From Helopsaltes ochotensis (Eukaryota > Chordata > Aves > Passeriformes > Locustellidae), in the NCBI GenBank assembly GCA_013400155.1, contig VXBM01001947.1, positions 28,249 through 92,248 of the forward strand: 64,000 bases of DNA. Reading direction: 5' to 3'. A program made the position numbers and the translations under genes. Of the stretch, positions 38,801 to 52,008 are shown piece by piece; position 1 is the first letter of the stretch; each line of letters begins with the position of its first letter. A model generated the notes under the pieces. It was given only the letters and a program-made list of their open reading frames with translations, did not search any database and had not been told where the DNA came from.

Positions 38801-40269
38801 AATACTTACATGACGAAACAAAACTTGAAAGAACTTCTTAGAATAAGTTATTTTTACAAATCTGGCAGTGAGGCATTTCCAAATGCTATCATAGATTCAT
38901 AGTTGTCAAAGATGTGTCAAATATTTAGAACAAACATCAACAGCAGCAGTTATTAACCACTTATGGGTCTTAAAGCAGTAACCATACTGTGACATTGTAA
39001 AAGCCTTTTTAGATCTTCAGGTTTGCTGTATAAAACTGCAAACACACCTCTAGAGTGTATATGTATAAAAGGGTTTAAATTAAGCTGTACAAGCTCTCAC
39101 AAGTGATAGACCCAGGATATGCAAAGGGACTGTTAGTCACTTCACCTGATCTCCACTTAATTTCATAAGCTCTGCAAATTAGTCATACACCTGTACCATT
39201 TAACAAGTGATGATGAAACAAATGACATGCAAACTTAGTCAACAGGCCATGTATTTGTAACATGTGTCAATGCAACCAGTAATAATGTGTGTAAGTTGTG
39301 AATCAGGTGTATGGAAAATCTTCTAGTTCTCTGGATTTTTGGTGAGTTCAGATCAGGTCAGGAGAGACTATCCTGTGATGAAAACCAGCACAGTCTGACA
39401 AAGGAGGTTGACTAGAATGAGGCTAGTTCCCTTTCCAGGTCCCACTGATTTTCTACAGGCTCAGTCTGGTTGGTTCTCCCTATTGGTAAAGTCCAAAAAC
39501 CAAAGCAGCAAATCCTCTTTGTCAGTTCTGATTCTATGAACAGTGAAGAACTAATTGGCAAAAATTCTGCAATACTGATTACACACAAAATTCTGTTTGT
39601 GTAAAAGAATACCTCTATACATACTTGTATAACACTGGATTGTGCCAGCAGGTAAATTCACTAGTTCAGAATTTTAGACATTTTGAGTCCATTTGAACCA
39701 TTGAGCCCTGGAGCAGTATGGACATTAAATTTAACATGAAATCTAAATTTCCTTTATGAGTGATGGCAAATTTTTCTGAAATAGTCATGGTATCAGAAAT
39801 AATATTAGAAAACCTTGTACTTGACCTGCCCTTTGACAAAAATGGGCAGCATTATAAAATAGTACTTTACACCAGAAAGTTTGCAGCTCTCTGAAATTGT
39901 AACATAATTTCACAGGCTTTTCAACTAAAATATAGGATATATAAGCATGGCTTTGGATTAAAAATAGCTCCCAAATTAAAATTTTGTCCATTCCTTTGCA
40001 TCACTGATACATCTTTTAGTGACTGGTTATGAGAGAGTCACAAGCTTCTACATTACATGAAAACTGGAAATACCATATTTGCACTTATTTGAAATGTAAT
40101 CTGTAATGTCTCTGCCTGGAGCAGATTTTCAGAAGATAAATGGATGAACATGAGCTGTAAAAGACCAAATTTCAAGGAAAAGTAAAAATATTTAAAATTT
40201 TGAAGATAAGCTCTGTGTTCAGAATTCAGAAGCATAAAAGGAATTTTAAAAATATAAATAGCTAATTAA

Positions 40270-40323
40270 ATATTATTGTTGTTGTTATTATTACTATTAT
40301 TATTATTCTACAACATTATTATT
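40270..40323. repeat. (TTA)n / (TTG)n trinucleotide repeat
   Basis: About 54 bases of TTA and TTG triplets, with a TTACTATTATTATTATT core and a short interruption (CTACAAC) before the last units. Confidence 0.85.
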
Positions 40324-43300
40324 CAATCATATTAATTCATTTATTCCAGCACATATATCTAAACCTTATATTTTGTTATGATATGGAATGTATGCTATAG
40401 ACCCTAAGTCAGACATTACTTTAAATAAAGATATCATTTGACTTACTCATTTTTTCACAGTAGTACAAAATTTTATTTTAGACTGGAATTTTTCTCTCTA
40501 TCCCTTCTTTCGCCTTGTTTATTTTGTTGGGGTTTTTTTTATTTGGCATAACATCTATGCTAAAAACTGATAATACTCTCATTCTCCTTATGTTCTATCC
40601 AAATTAATTATTTTCTGTTTCCATGTTGTTTTCTTGCTGTTGCCTTCTTTACAATCTTCTTAGCGTGGCTAAATCAAAATTTTTATCACCTCCTTTGAAT
40701 TTGTGTACACTTATGCATAATAATGGAGTTTCTTCCTCTGAAATTTATCATTCCTTTCCACCTGTAAATCAATCTGTGCATCAGCTCGGGTGTCAATGAA
40801 CTCCCCTGTACTTGTGCTTGGCCTTGGTGCACATCATCCTGCATTATTCTATACTGGCCAGTGTCACCTCTCAAGGCTTTTACTAAAAATGCTTAGGGTG
40901 GCAATACCTTTCAAGAATTAAAATTTAACATGAGCTATTTCTGGCACTAAATGACTAACACACGCTGTCTGCAGGATTGTTTTACCTGCTGTCACTAGAA
41001 AGCAATAACTAAACCTTTCCCATTATCCATTTAACTTTATCGTGCTGATAGTATCCAAAAATATCAAGGAAGCCATTTAAAAATAGGTACAAATCTGTGA
41101 TAATGCTCTATAATGTATTACCCAAACTGATGACTTTTTCTAGTATATGGCCTGCTACAAAAACAATACATATTAAATAATGCATTCTTTTGGGAAAATA
41201 TGAAGTGATTGTGAAATTTAAGACAAATATGTAAAAAGAGAGCTAGCAAAAAATAGCACATTACAAATTTCAGGTAAAATTAGGGTAAGATAGGTTGAAG
41301 CTTTCTTCCCAGAGGAAAAGTAACTAAGAAAATATGACTAAGAACCATAGAAAACTACAGGAAAAGACAACTGAGGGGCATTATTTAGACTTGTGCTATT
41401 TTTGTACAAATTAGGAAAAAGTGAAGCACGGGAAGAAGGCAGAGCTACATATTTTGAGCATTTAATACCCTATTATTCTTTCTGTCTTCACTGTAATGTG
41501 TTCATACACATTTTAAAACCATATAGAAGCATCATAGGTTGGTTGGGGTGTAATGGAAGCTTTATAGGCTGAATGTAATGAAAAATTATTAAAAATAATT
41601 TCCTTATGTGATATCTTTATAATGTCCAGTGGTTCAGGAAGAGCACTTCCATGAGTTTTCTCACCTTCAATAAGATACTTACTAGGGAAAAAAAATCTCC
41701 AAACCATAAATAGTTTTGAAGTTATTTATTTGAAGATATATACAAATGCAGACACAGGCTTTAGTAACAACAAACCATGTAATCTCTGATGCTTGCAAGT
41801 ACCACTCCAGCTGTGCTGTTCTGCCCCAACTTAAATAAAGTCAGGAATGCATCCCGTCCACTCATCTGTGCTTGAAGTTCTGAAAAGACTCTCACATTTT
41901 ATGCATACCTACAACTTTTACATCTGAAGTTTTGCCCATAGGTGTTGACATTATGTATCCAGGTAAAATGGCATCACTTGACCTCAATGAAATTCTGAAT
42001 TCAACTAATTCTGAAATTGTAAAGATACAAGAGAGAATTGTATCACTTATGTCTTTCTTAAATATCCCACCTCAGCTTAGGTTAGGCAATATTCAAATTA
42101 CAACAACATCCTTGTTCAGGAAAAACTGTTTTCCTGTGAAACAAGTGAGATTCCTTGTGATGAAAACATCAACATTTGGCACCAGTGGTACAAAAAGGTT
42201 TTGCTCTTTGAATGCCATACATCTTCATGCCACATCTGCAAAATACAGGCAATGCATCTCACAGTACTCTGGTACACTCTCGCATTTCTAACATTATTTC
42301 AGGCATTTCCAAGCGTGTGAAAAAATTTGCATTATTTCTCCTGCAAATCATTTAGATGCAAAGAAGATATAGAACCAGAAATCACGTGATGTGCTCTTTT
42401 CTGTTCATAGGGTTAATTTTTTGCCTATTGTTGATTTTGAAAGCAAATTACATCTTATTAGCACTGCATATATTCACTTAAATTTTATCATGTACTCTCC
42501 AGTTCACACTGCTCCAAATCCCCAGCACTTTAAGTTTGCAATTGTTTCTGCTGTAGGAAGATTTATAACAAATTGAATGAAGTTTTTTATTCAAGGACCA
42601 GCATTTTTATGGGTTTTATCTAAACCTTATAGAAAGAGCTCACAGTGTCTTTTAATGGAATGAAATGTGAAGTGAAAATGCCTGATTTTTGTCACACATT
42701 TATGTGACCTGCTTATCTAGAGCCATTACTGTAATTATTAGCATAACTGAAAGCCTTTCCTTTCAGGTTCATGTTTCTCCATGTGTAGCAGCTGTAAACC
42801 ACAAGTGAAGTTTCTTATGTTAGACAAGGTGTAGCCATTAGTTCCGCTATAAAGCTCTAGCCACCCGTGCTCATTGATTTCTAGTTTCATATATCTTTAA
42901 TGAGGAGATTAAATACTTGTTTAGGAAGCACAGTCTGGCTTAAGTGGTGTTTGCTCATGTAGCATGGACAGTCAAAGACCTCCCTAATATTTCCCTTTGG
43001 TAATAGGAGTGAAAAACCTTTATTGTCCCAAATATAAACCATTTAGCTCACTCTGCAGCAGCATGGAGTGTCTTATTATGGAAAAAATAGTTAGAGGTTA
43101 AATGCTGCAGAAAAAACCCCCAACATTTCCTAATTGATAATTGACTTTTTCTCCCTGTTCCTTTAATTCTTTACGAACACCAGGGAGTATGCTAAATTAC
43201 TATTTCAAATCAATAAAAGTAAAAAAAATAATATCTCAGGTAAGTTTCATATTCTGGTCAGTCATTAAAAAGCATAAAGGCTCTGTCCCAGAAAACGAAA

Positions 43301-43594
43301 TTTAATGCAGTTTAAAAAGTGTGTGCAACAACTAGTTCTCACTGAGGGCTTAAAGTGAGAAGAGGAAGGAAAAGTGGGACAGACACTGCAGTAGCAAATA
43401 CTTCTGTAATGAGTGTCAAACCATAAGACTTGAGAAAAGCACAGAATCTTACTCTATGGAAATAAGAAATGAAAACATTCAGAATCTGATAGGGATACAT
43501 GGAGACAAAATGTAGGGCTGTCCTTCTGATTGGTTTGTCTCACTAAAATCACGTTAAGTTCCTTGGCTTAGGGTATCAAAAGCTTTGGTAGTGA

Positions 43595-43630
43595 CAAAAA
43601 AAAAACCCCAAAAAACCCAAAAAAAACCCC
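43595..43630. repeat. A/C low-complexity tract
   Basis: Only A and C for 36 bases: three blocks of A-run followed by CCC or CCCC, with spacing like a decayed AAAACCCC microsatellite. On the opposite strand it gives G-runs of 3-4 separated by T-runs, so a G-quadruplex is conceivable but unproven. Confidence 0.75.
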
Positions 43631-45240
43631 TGACAAAATACCAGAATCCATATATTCCTTTTGTCTGTATTATTTGCCCCATATCACAGCAATTTCCAAA
43701 TAGGATCAAGAGGTAGAAAATTGGTAGGGGAGAGGATGAATCTTGGAGATCAGCATGCCACTAAATTGATACCATGTAAACACCATATAGTATTGGAAAA
43801 CCACTGCTGGGGGTAAATGAAATGAATTCACTGGGGCATCTAATCCTATTTCTGGAACACTTAAAGTGTTTAAATGCACTGGAAAGCAAACAAACTTCAA
43901 AGTGATCATTATACCCCTGACACTAGTACTTGTGTGGCTGAAATCTTTATGAGATTAAACCCCTACAGAGAAAGGAGTTGAACACAGTCAAAACCACTTT
44001 GAAACTGTCAGGAGGATATCAGTTTGAAAGCTCAGTGTAAGTTAGAAATGCAGCTAAACGTTGAATATTAAAGACAGTTCAATATGCTGCACGGAACTCC
44101 CTAATACGCTTACAAGAGACACAAACATAAAGTGAGTCACCTCCACGTCCACATCTTGTTCCTTACTGATTCTGTAAGTGCTAACATCAACAAAGGCTGA
44201 TGTAACATCAACAATTTCCTGCTAAGTGAGAAAGCTGGGTGACTCAATCACAGTTCAGACCGAACACATACATGAGTTATCCCATTGCATTTCAACACTC
44301 TTTCTGTGATGAAAAAGCTCAGAAATGTACAGCCACCCCAGCTGAAAAGAAACTACTAAAACACTTTAAAATCTTTCCACAATATTAAAATTTCAATGCT
44401 AAAAGTATTTCCACTGAAGACATACATAAATTTAAATATGGAGTGCGTGGATTATGTTTTTAGCACGTGTGCATATGTGTGTTTGTGCTAAAAAATCTAC
44501 CACAGTTGTGAATAAAAGATTTTTTTTGTACCTTGAAAAACAACAAAACACTTGCTTATTTATTACTAGAAATCATGCTTCACACATTGTTTCCAGCCTT
44601 TTAATGAACGGCACTTAATGTTCCTTCTGTTTTGAAGAAAGTGTTCTTTTTTGCTTCTCAGTCTGAAATCTCATCAATATTTGCCACTCCAGCAAAAAGT
44701 TTTACACAAATGAACTGGTGAAATGGAATGTTAGCCTATAATAAAAGTCTGTCACAAAACAGTCACACTGGAGGAGACCTGCCATTGATTTTTCAATAAA
44801 TACAGCGAACAGTGAAAAATACAGCACACATTCCTCAGCAGTAAATATCTTGGTGACTATTTTTCTTTTCTGCTATTTTCAGTTCTTTTGTCTTCTGGCA
44901 ATACTTAATAAAATATGGTTTCTTTAAATATAACTTCTACAATGTGACAACCAGTTGGGAGCTGTATGGCACGAGGATAATTACCAAGCTACTCATACTG
45001 CAGGGATTTTTTGCACTTTCATTCATTGGCAAAGCAAAAAATAACAGATTGTCAGTGATGTGGATGAAATGTAAAAACAGAAAAATCATACTAACTATTC
45101 TAAAAAGGTAATTTAATTGTGAATAAAGATTGAAAAATTTTAACTGATATAACAGATTTATACTTCTGAAAACCGCATATTTATATTTTTAAACATTTCG
45201 GACTATCTTCACTGATACGCTATAGAAATAGATATATCAT

Positions 45241-46595
45241 GTGTTTTTTCATTTCCTATTGTACTGACTGCTAAGATGTTGGGGTCCAGACCCAAAACCT
45301 ATTGAATCAATGAAAGATGGACTTAGACACCTCAGAGAGCTGCAGATGTTCCTGCAGGCAGCCCCCAGTCCAGTCCCCAACGCTTGGCCACAAAACACAT
45401 CCAATTGCCCCTGGCCTCTTAGGGTTTCCTACAGCCTTGAAGAGTTCAGGAGCTCTAGAGGCCTTCGCCCATCCCTGAAACTCATACTGTCAATGCAAAT
45501 TTTAAATTTTTCAGGATTCCTCTGGTCCTGATTATTTTCAAGGTGTAAACATTTGTGTAGATAAAGTGCATGGTGGGGCCATAGCCAAACTGTTTTAAAG
45601 TGACAACTGCAGGCCTCTATACGCATGCATAACCAGCTGTGTACACACTGCTCTCGTACACACTGCTCCATAGGTCCTTACTAATCATACAGTTGAAGCT
45701 TATTTGAAGGCCTTCTAAAGTGGACAGAAAAGTAATTCTTTTAAAATATATATAAATCTGTAATTAGCGTGTAGTATTAAAGGTCCCAATGTATGCCATG
45801 GTGTAACGCTGCTTGAAGTATAAGAATTTTGTTAGGTAATTTCCCTTAACAAGCAACACTTCTTTAAACTACACTTTAAGTGCATAAAGTGTCAGTAGAA
45901 GCATTCATTGCACAGGACTTGTTTTTCTATATGAAGAGGAAATATATTCTTTTAACAGGTTTGCTCTTCTGTAGCCTACTTGTTTGAGAGGTGTCCCATG
46001 GCATTCATTTAGCTACAATGTTTCATCATAAAAACACATGAAAACTGAGCCTCTTATTTACAATGAGGCCCTGGAGAGAGAAAACAAAACACAAGGGAAC
46101 TACTATTAAGAACACTTCTTATCACCATGGCACAAATAAACATTAAGGGTTGGCATCTCTAGGCAGACTTTGAAAATTAAGAGATGATTGATCAGAAGCT
46201 ATGTGTGTTGTCTGCAATTTAATTTCCTCAATATTCACTGTATCTTCAAATTCGGTTGTGCATCATGTGTTTGTAGTGATTAATTAAGATGAGTAGCGGC
46301 AATAAGTGACAAGACACAGAAATCTAATGAATGAAATGGGGAAAAAATACAGTTCTTTCAAAATTTCTGTAGTTGACCTTTTCTTGGAAAAACACTGATA
46401 TACACAGGATCTTTCTTCAAATACAGTGGCGTCAGTGATTAATTCATCTCTTGAACTGATTTAATCTACATAGTAAATACTATGGTAGTCTATGTTAAGC
46501 ACTCTTCCATTGCTTTACAGTTGGATTATTCTGTAGTATATTTTGTAGTATAACAGGTTTAGAGAAAGGTTAAATTGACATAACTGGTTTTGAAG
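45241..46595. other. Unique stretch with ancient-repeat trace and a 15-bp tandem doublet
   Basis: The left part (45260-45540) is less A+T-rich than its flanks. 45281-45320 reads CCAGACCCAAAACCTATTGA, then ATCAATGAAAGATGGACTTA, resembling the old bird/reptile repeat motif also seen at 13793. A 15-base unit starting GTACACACTGCTC is doubled at 45641-45655 and 45656-45670. The two overlapping frames at 45310-45671 on opposite strands are not recognisable proteins. Confidence 0.5.
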
Positions 46596-46649
46596 TGATC
46601 CTCGCTGCTGTGACTATTCCCAAAGGCTAACCTCAGCCTGGAAAGGACA

Positions 46650-46813
46650 ATCTCTCCAGGCTCCCTCTAGTATAAATAGGGAGAGATCACTTGCCTGAGC
46701 AGAAATAGTGCAGGAGCTTATATTTTAAATCATTTTCTAGAATAACCTGTCTGTCACCACTGACTGGAGGCTGAGGCTAGGCAGACTAGCAGCAGCACGC
46801 TGACTTGCGTCAG
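46650..46813 (+). promoter_or_regulatory. Candidate promoter or enhancer with TATA-like/MEF2-like box
   Basis: A local block less A+T-rich than its surroundings holds TATAAATAGG at 46671-46680. The box lies inside an 8-bp inverted repeat: ATCTCTCC at 46650-46657 and GGAGAGAT at 46680-46687. TATAAATAG is a good TATA box and also close to the MEF2 consensus. About 120 bases downstream, CTGACTTGCGTCAG at 46800-46813 has 5-bp inverted arms resembling half-sites of bZIP (MAF/CREB/AP-1) factors. No coding exon is visible downstream, so this could be an enhancer, a non-coding RNA promoter or chance. Confidence 0.25.
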
Positions 46814-49800
46814 TATGATCATTTTAGCACTTGTGAATATGACTTCCTTTCTCCTGCCTCCAAAAGGGTAATTAAAAAAATATGAAACCTATCTTTATGT
46901 AAACTGGCAAACCTACGCATATTTGTAGGCTTCAGAAGATAAGAACTTGGTGCTGACAGAAGCTTCACTGTTCAAAATCATGTGAAATTTTCTTTGCCTA
47001 GGGCATCCATCACTATTAGAGTGGAAATCATGGGCAAGCCAGGTGCCTGCTAAAAAATAAATCCTGTTTGTCCCAACTTATTGTTCTAGACCTGAACGTA
47101 GAAGAAATTAAATACTGGCTTTTAATATCAAGAAAAGCAAAAAATCAAATCTTAAAATTTGCACTGCAGTAGGTGTTATGTTGCTTCTAGCCTCTCATTT
47201 ATTTGGGTAGAGGAGACTTGGAAGCAGACTTCAGTGTTGGATGACCACAGTTCTTCAGCATAAAATCATGCTTGAGCTAACTATATAAGCTCAAAAGCTT
47301 TTATTTGGAAGAATTGAGTTACAAGACACATTTGTAACACTGGTTACAAATAGTTAGTGGCAAATGGAATCAAATGCTCTATATTTCACCTCTGGCTATG
47401 CAGCATGATGTTCAAGTGTCCAGCTCAAACACACAGCCAGATAACCTGGTCGCTGGCTTTCACTACTGTCATGCCTCACACACCACACAAGTCACCTTCT
47501 CCTCTATGCTGTCAAACTACCTGCAGGTTTATTGTATGTCTTTTAATGCTTCAGAATTATTTCCAGAGGGTAGGCTCAAGTCCAGAAGCCCATGGTAGGA
47601 AGATATGGTATTGATCACAAAAAGAGTACCTCTGGCCTGGTGTTCTGCTTCTCCAGGAGTCACAATCTTCCATTAATTCTGTAAAATTACTTTTATACAA
47701 TAACCGCCTTTTCAAAACCTGAGAGTAGAATTAGTTCCGTGAACTCATTCTGAAACCCTTCCACTACTACATTATCTATGCATATACAGCACAAGAATCC
47801 TACTAAGTGAAAGGCTGCTCCTCATGAAAATTAGTTTCACAGAGCTTAGCATTTCATTATGTTTAGAAAAGAACTTCCACAAAACCCACTAAACTTATAA
47901 GTTTAGGATACAAAATCTGACAAGAGGAATATTTTTAAGGGTTTTCCTAATCTTCTTGTTACTGGTTTTAAGCACTGTCTGATATATCTTCCCTATTCTG
48001 TTCATTTCTGTACTTCTTTGTCTTTACAGAATTTTGCTTCATTTTAACAATACACTTTGAAATGTTTCCTGATTTTTTAGTGTTTAGGTATCCAGACACA
48101 GGTATTTAGCATGAAGCTGTGCCATTTATTTATTTATTTGGGTATTTCTGTTACAATTTTTTCTCTCTTCTGAAAAGTAGTTCTTCATAAATTGCTTGCT
48201 TCTATAAATATCACTGTGTAAAGAATATTTCCAATCCATGATTAAAATGATTGAACAGAACACTCACTGCTAGTGCAAAAGTTCACTAAATCCAACATCT
48301 GTTACATTTTTCAGTGGTTTACATTTATATTACAGCACTGCCCTTCCACTACCATCACATTATCTTTTGAAGATCGTTCTGGTGCGTTCAGGTTTTTTTC
48401 CTTTTTCGGCCCATTTAAAGATTGTTTCAAATAAAAAACTTCCTGCTTCACTGATAGTCCTTTCACATTTTCATCAGTCCTGAGATATAATTTTAATATT
48501 TTCACGTTTCAATTGTTTGTTGCAACTCATACTCTATTTTTCCACAATAATTTTCTGAATTATTGCCATATGAGATTTTATCATAAGAAATTAAAAACTC
48601 CAAATAACCTACTTTTTACCCCATTCTCTTTTTAGAAGTAGTTTCTTTATTAGTTTTCCTTGTTAGTCTTTGCACTCTAAAAGCTTATTTTTTTAAAATT
48701 TACTGAAAAAGGTGTTGATCTGTATTTTCCCGCATGATTCATCCTTCAGATACAGGAGGAAAACAAGCTGTTACCCTCTAGTCCTCTGGCATGATGGCCA
48801 GTTTAATTACTTTGTATTTATGTTAGCAGTTCAACCACTCTATCCTAAAATACTTTGGAATTCCTTCACATACTGTATTGCATTGAATCTCATATACTTT
48901 TCTTCCTTTAACTTATCTGTTTGATCCAGTACATTCCCAACTGAAAATTTAAATCCCTGGCAGGCCTTAATTTTTCCTCAATGGAAAATTATTCTTATTA
49001 TACTCTATCAAAAAAGAAAGTTTATAATTTTCAATATTTCGTTGCTCCTTAAAGTTGTTGTTGTTCAATTTGCAGATCACCGACTCACAGTTTTAGCTCT
49101 GTTGGTTTTAACGCAGGTATTCTTTAGTAAAAACAGAATCCACAAAGAATATACAAATGAACCTCTAATTTGTATCTATATTCAAATTTTTATTTTGATA
49201 CAATAGTTTCACTGGTATTAGGGAATTTCTGCATCAAGGGAAACAGTATTTACTTTAAGTGTTTTTGTTAAGAAAGTGGAGGAAACAATCAATCTAATTA
49301 TGAGTCTGAGCTTCCAAAAGAAAATTAGTTTGCATTTGGCAATCCATAACTTCCAGTATCTTTTTAAATTTTCAACTTCAATGAATGATATATTCACTTA
49401 ACAAAGCAAAATGTCATTCTAGCAGGTTGATCGTATTTTATGTGTCCTTGGACAAAAAATGGACCCACAGGTTTGTGTGGACACATCAGGGTTTTCTTTT
49501 TTCCAAAGGAGTTGCAGAAGCTCAGTTTGAAGTTATGTTTTGGGGCAAAAGAGAGAACAGTCAGTGTGAAAATAGTGAGCTATGTTCAAAACCGTTGCTC
49601 ACAGCAGAGAAAAAACAATTGCCGGTTTTCTGGTTCCTGGTAACTGGCCACATGTGCAGATCACAGATCATAGTACCATGGTGTAAGCCCAAAATTACAC
49701 ATTCAACATGGTTTCCTTCTGTTGTTGCTGGTTTCCAAAAAGCAAGTAAAATTAGAGAAATTACCGGATACTGGAGTCCTCTAAACTACAGCATAACATT

Positions 49801-52008
49801 GACATGCTGCCTGTAATGGCACACTAAAACTTTCACCCAGTTGATATTCTCGATGCACAAGTTTAGAGTTAGTTTGCAGCTTCAAAAAGATTCAGGCGTT
49901 CAGAAGTATCACCAAGAAATGCTTAGTTTTTAAGGAGACATCATACAGAAGAATGCTGTACACTGTTTTTACTCCACATTTTGGTACCGTGGCCTTAGAT
50001 ACAGTGGCAGTTTCGCATTCTTTGCTTTTCATCTCCATTGTTTACTATCTAGAGAAAATTAGACAAGTCACTCATCATTTCCAGGGCAGGTGACAAGGGA
50101 GACTGAGAGAGGTTTATTAATATTTGTTTGTAGAGAGATGTTAATTTGGATTAACTTCTATCTTCCAATTTAAATAGGATTAAAAGGATTAGCTTGAATA
50201 ATGGAAGCATACAGCACATTATAAATACTATGCTTCTTTTAATTAATTGGTTTGGATATGAACATAAGATACATCAAATTATTTCAGAATAGTCCATAAT
50301 TACACTATTTTTAAATAATAGAAAAGAAACTCATGAGTCATTAATAAGAAGATGACTTTGGAAAAAGGCAAACTCTTTCAGCAAATACAATGCTTTACAA
50401 GTCATATTTTCTATTTATATGTAGAGTTAATAGCATCTATTATGAGGTCTTCAACTTAGAAGCCTGTGTTTGCTGAGAAAAGTGCTTTAAAACAGAGATT
50501 TAATTACATGGTGTGAGACTCCTCTTGGCAATATCAAGAGGGAGGAAGTAATTTTTGTTTTAATTAAATGTTCTGAAGGAAACAACTTTAGTTAAATACT
50601 CCACAAGTTTCAAGCTGTAGAAAAAGCATTTGGATTTCAGTTTGTTCTTCCTGACATACACCAGCATAAAAATGACTAAAAGCTATGCTACCATAATATG
50701 TACCATATTATGTAGGATGACTGCACAATTTTTGTCTTCTTTATTCTTCACTTCTGGTTTTTTTTTTCATAATGGAAAGAGTAATGGCATCCTGAATGTG
50801 TGCTGGAGGGAGGAAAATGTTCATTTTAAACAATCGCCACAATGCTCTTAAAGAGATTTTGTTAAACAAAGCAAGTGTAAGGAGAATAATATCGGAACCA
50901 GAGACAAGGACGTAAGATGGACATATCAATCTGTATTTTACTTTTGGTTTAAAAATTGGCATAGCTCCCCACAAAGCATGTTGAGAACAGTGTCTACATC
51001 CCTATCTCAGCATTAATTGTATCTGTTTTACAGATATAAGACTGATGCTGTTGATATATTGTTATCTTGGCTAAGGTCATCCTAATCTTGGTTCCTCAAG
51101 TAGTAATACTGTTTGTCACTCGAAATGCAGTTTGGCATTTGAAAATAGTGTGATGGCTGTAATATGAAAGACTACAATGAATTTCCTCTGGTAGTATGCA
51201 TGCAGGATTCTATTCTTTCTTCTACTGCTCACAGGAGAAATAATAGAAGCTCTTGACAAACCACATTGCAGGGTGGTTCTCATTTCTAGCTGTCCTTTGC
51301 CAGACTATCACTTTGAGATGGTAAACACCTATATTAATGAATTTATGAAAGTAAAACCCATGTAAAAAAGTGTGTCTGGTTTAGCATAGCAGGACTTTCC
51401 TCCACTGACTCACCACACCATCTTTCTTTTACTTTATATCAGCTTTAATTACCTTAAGAGATGTTGGAATAAGAGGCCTACTGTGAGTTAAGTGGGAGCA
51501 GAAGCAATATAAATTTTTTACACCATCCTAACCATCTGTTTCAATTCGGCTTGGGCAACACCAGGGGATCAAGAGAAGGATTAGTCCATTCCTCATGTCC
51601 TCATATCTTCTGAAATTTCAAAGCTGTCACTTAGTGTTAGCTCTGGAGGAAGCTCATGGTGTAGGGAACTGTGCAGTAGTAAATGCATCAGCATCATCAG
51701 AAGATTTCAGGAAACAATCAGAACACATGGAAACAATTTTTAATCACTACTGATCTATGTTGGTTTTAAACCACTGAGCTAAAAATAGAAGGAACAGAGT
51801 TTCCTTAACTATTTAGCCCCCTTCAACGTCCTCTTTCCCACTTTTTGTCTGTATTTTTATTATGAAGAACAGCTCAGTTTAAAAATGTGATGACTACAGC
51901 TGCCAATAAGAGTAGTTTTAAGGAGCTGGCTTACCCTTTCTTTCTTCTTCCACCATTACTTCTTTCTCCACTCGTGTGCTGTGCAACCCTTCATAAGGAC
52001 CTTGACAG
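46814..52008. other. Unique A+T-rich non-coding stretch
   Basis: No recognisable mobile element. It contains the second-longest open frame apart from the gap artefact, 143 codons at 49385-49816 (+), with a Cys/Trp-rich product that resembles no protein I know. Its length alone is not beyond chance. A short perfect inverted repeat at 50692-50712 is described in the findings. The remaining frames are short and unassigned. Confidence 0.5.

Larger units (their letters stand above)
28056..45240. other. Very long unique A+T-rich non-coding stretch
   Basis: More than 17 kb without a recognisable mobile element or gene. Simple repeats are listed separately. The longer open frames (31561-31899 plus, 112 codons; 32058-32360 minus, 100 codons; 41932-42291 plus, 119 codons; 35636-35914 minus, 92 codons) have no family resemblance and no convincing splice signals. 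A slightly more G+C-rich patch around 31500-31800 is noted in the findings. The scarcity of transposons over such a length fits an old, slowly turning over bird intergenic or intronic region. Confidence 0.55.

Noticed and set aside
41932..42291. 119-codon plus frame in unique DNA
   Set aside because: No recognisable motif or family, no splice or poly(A) context, and length within what chance allows over 64 kb in six frames.
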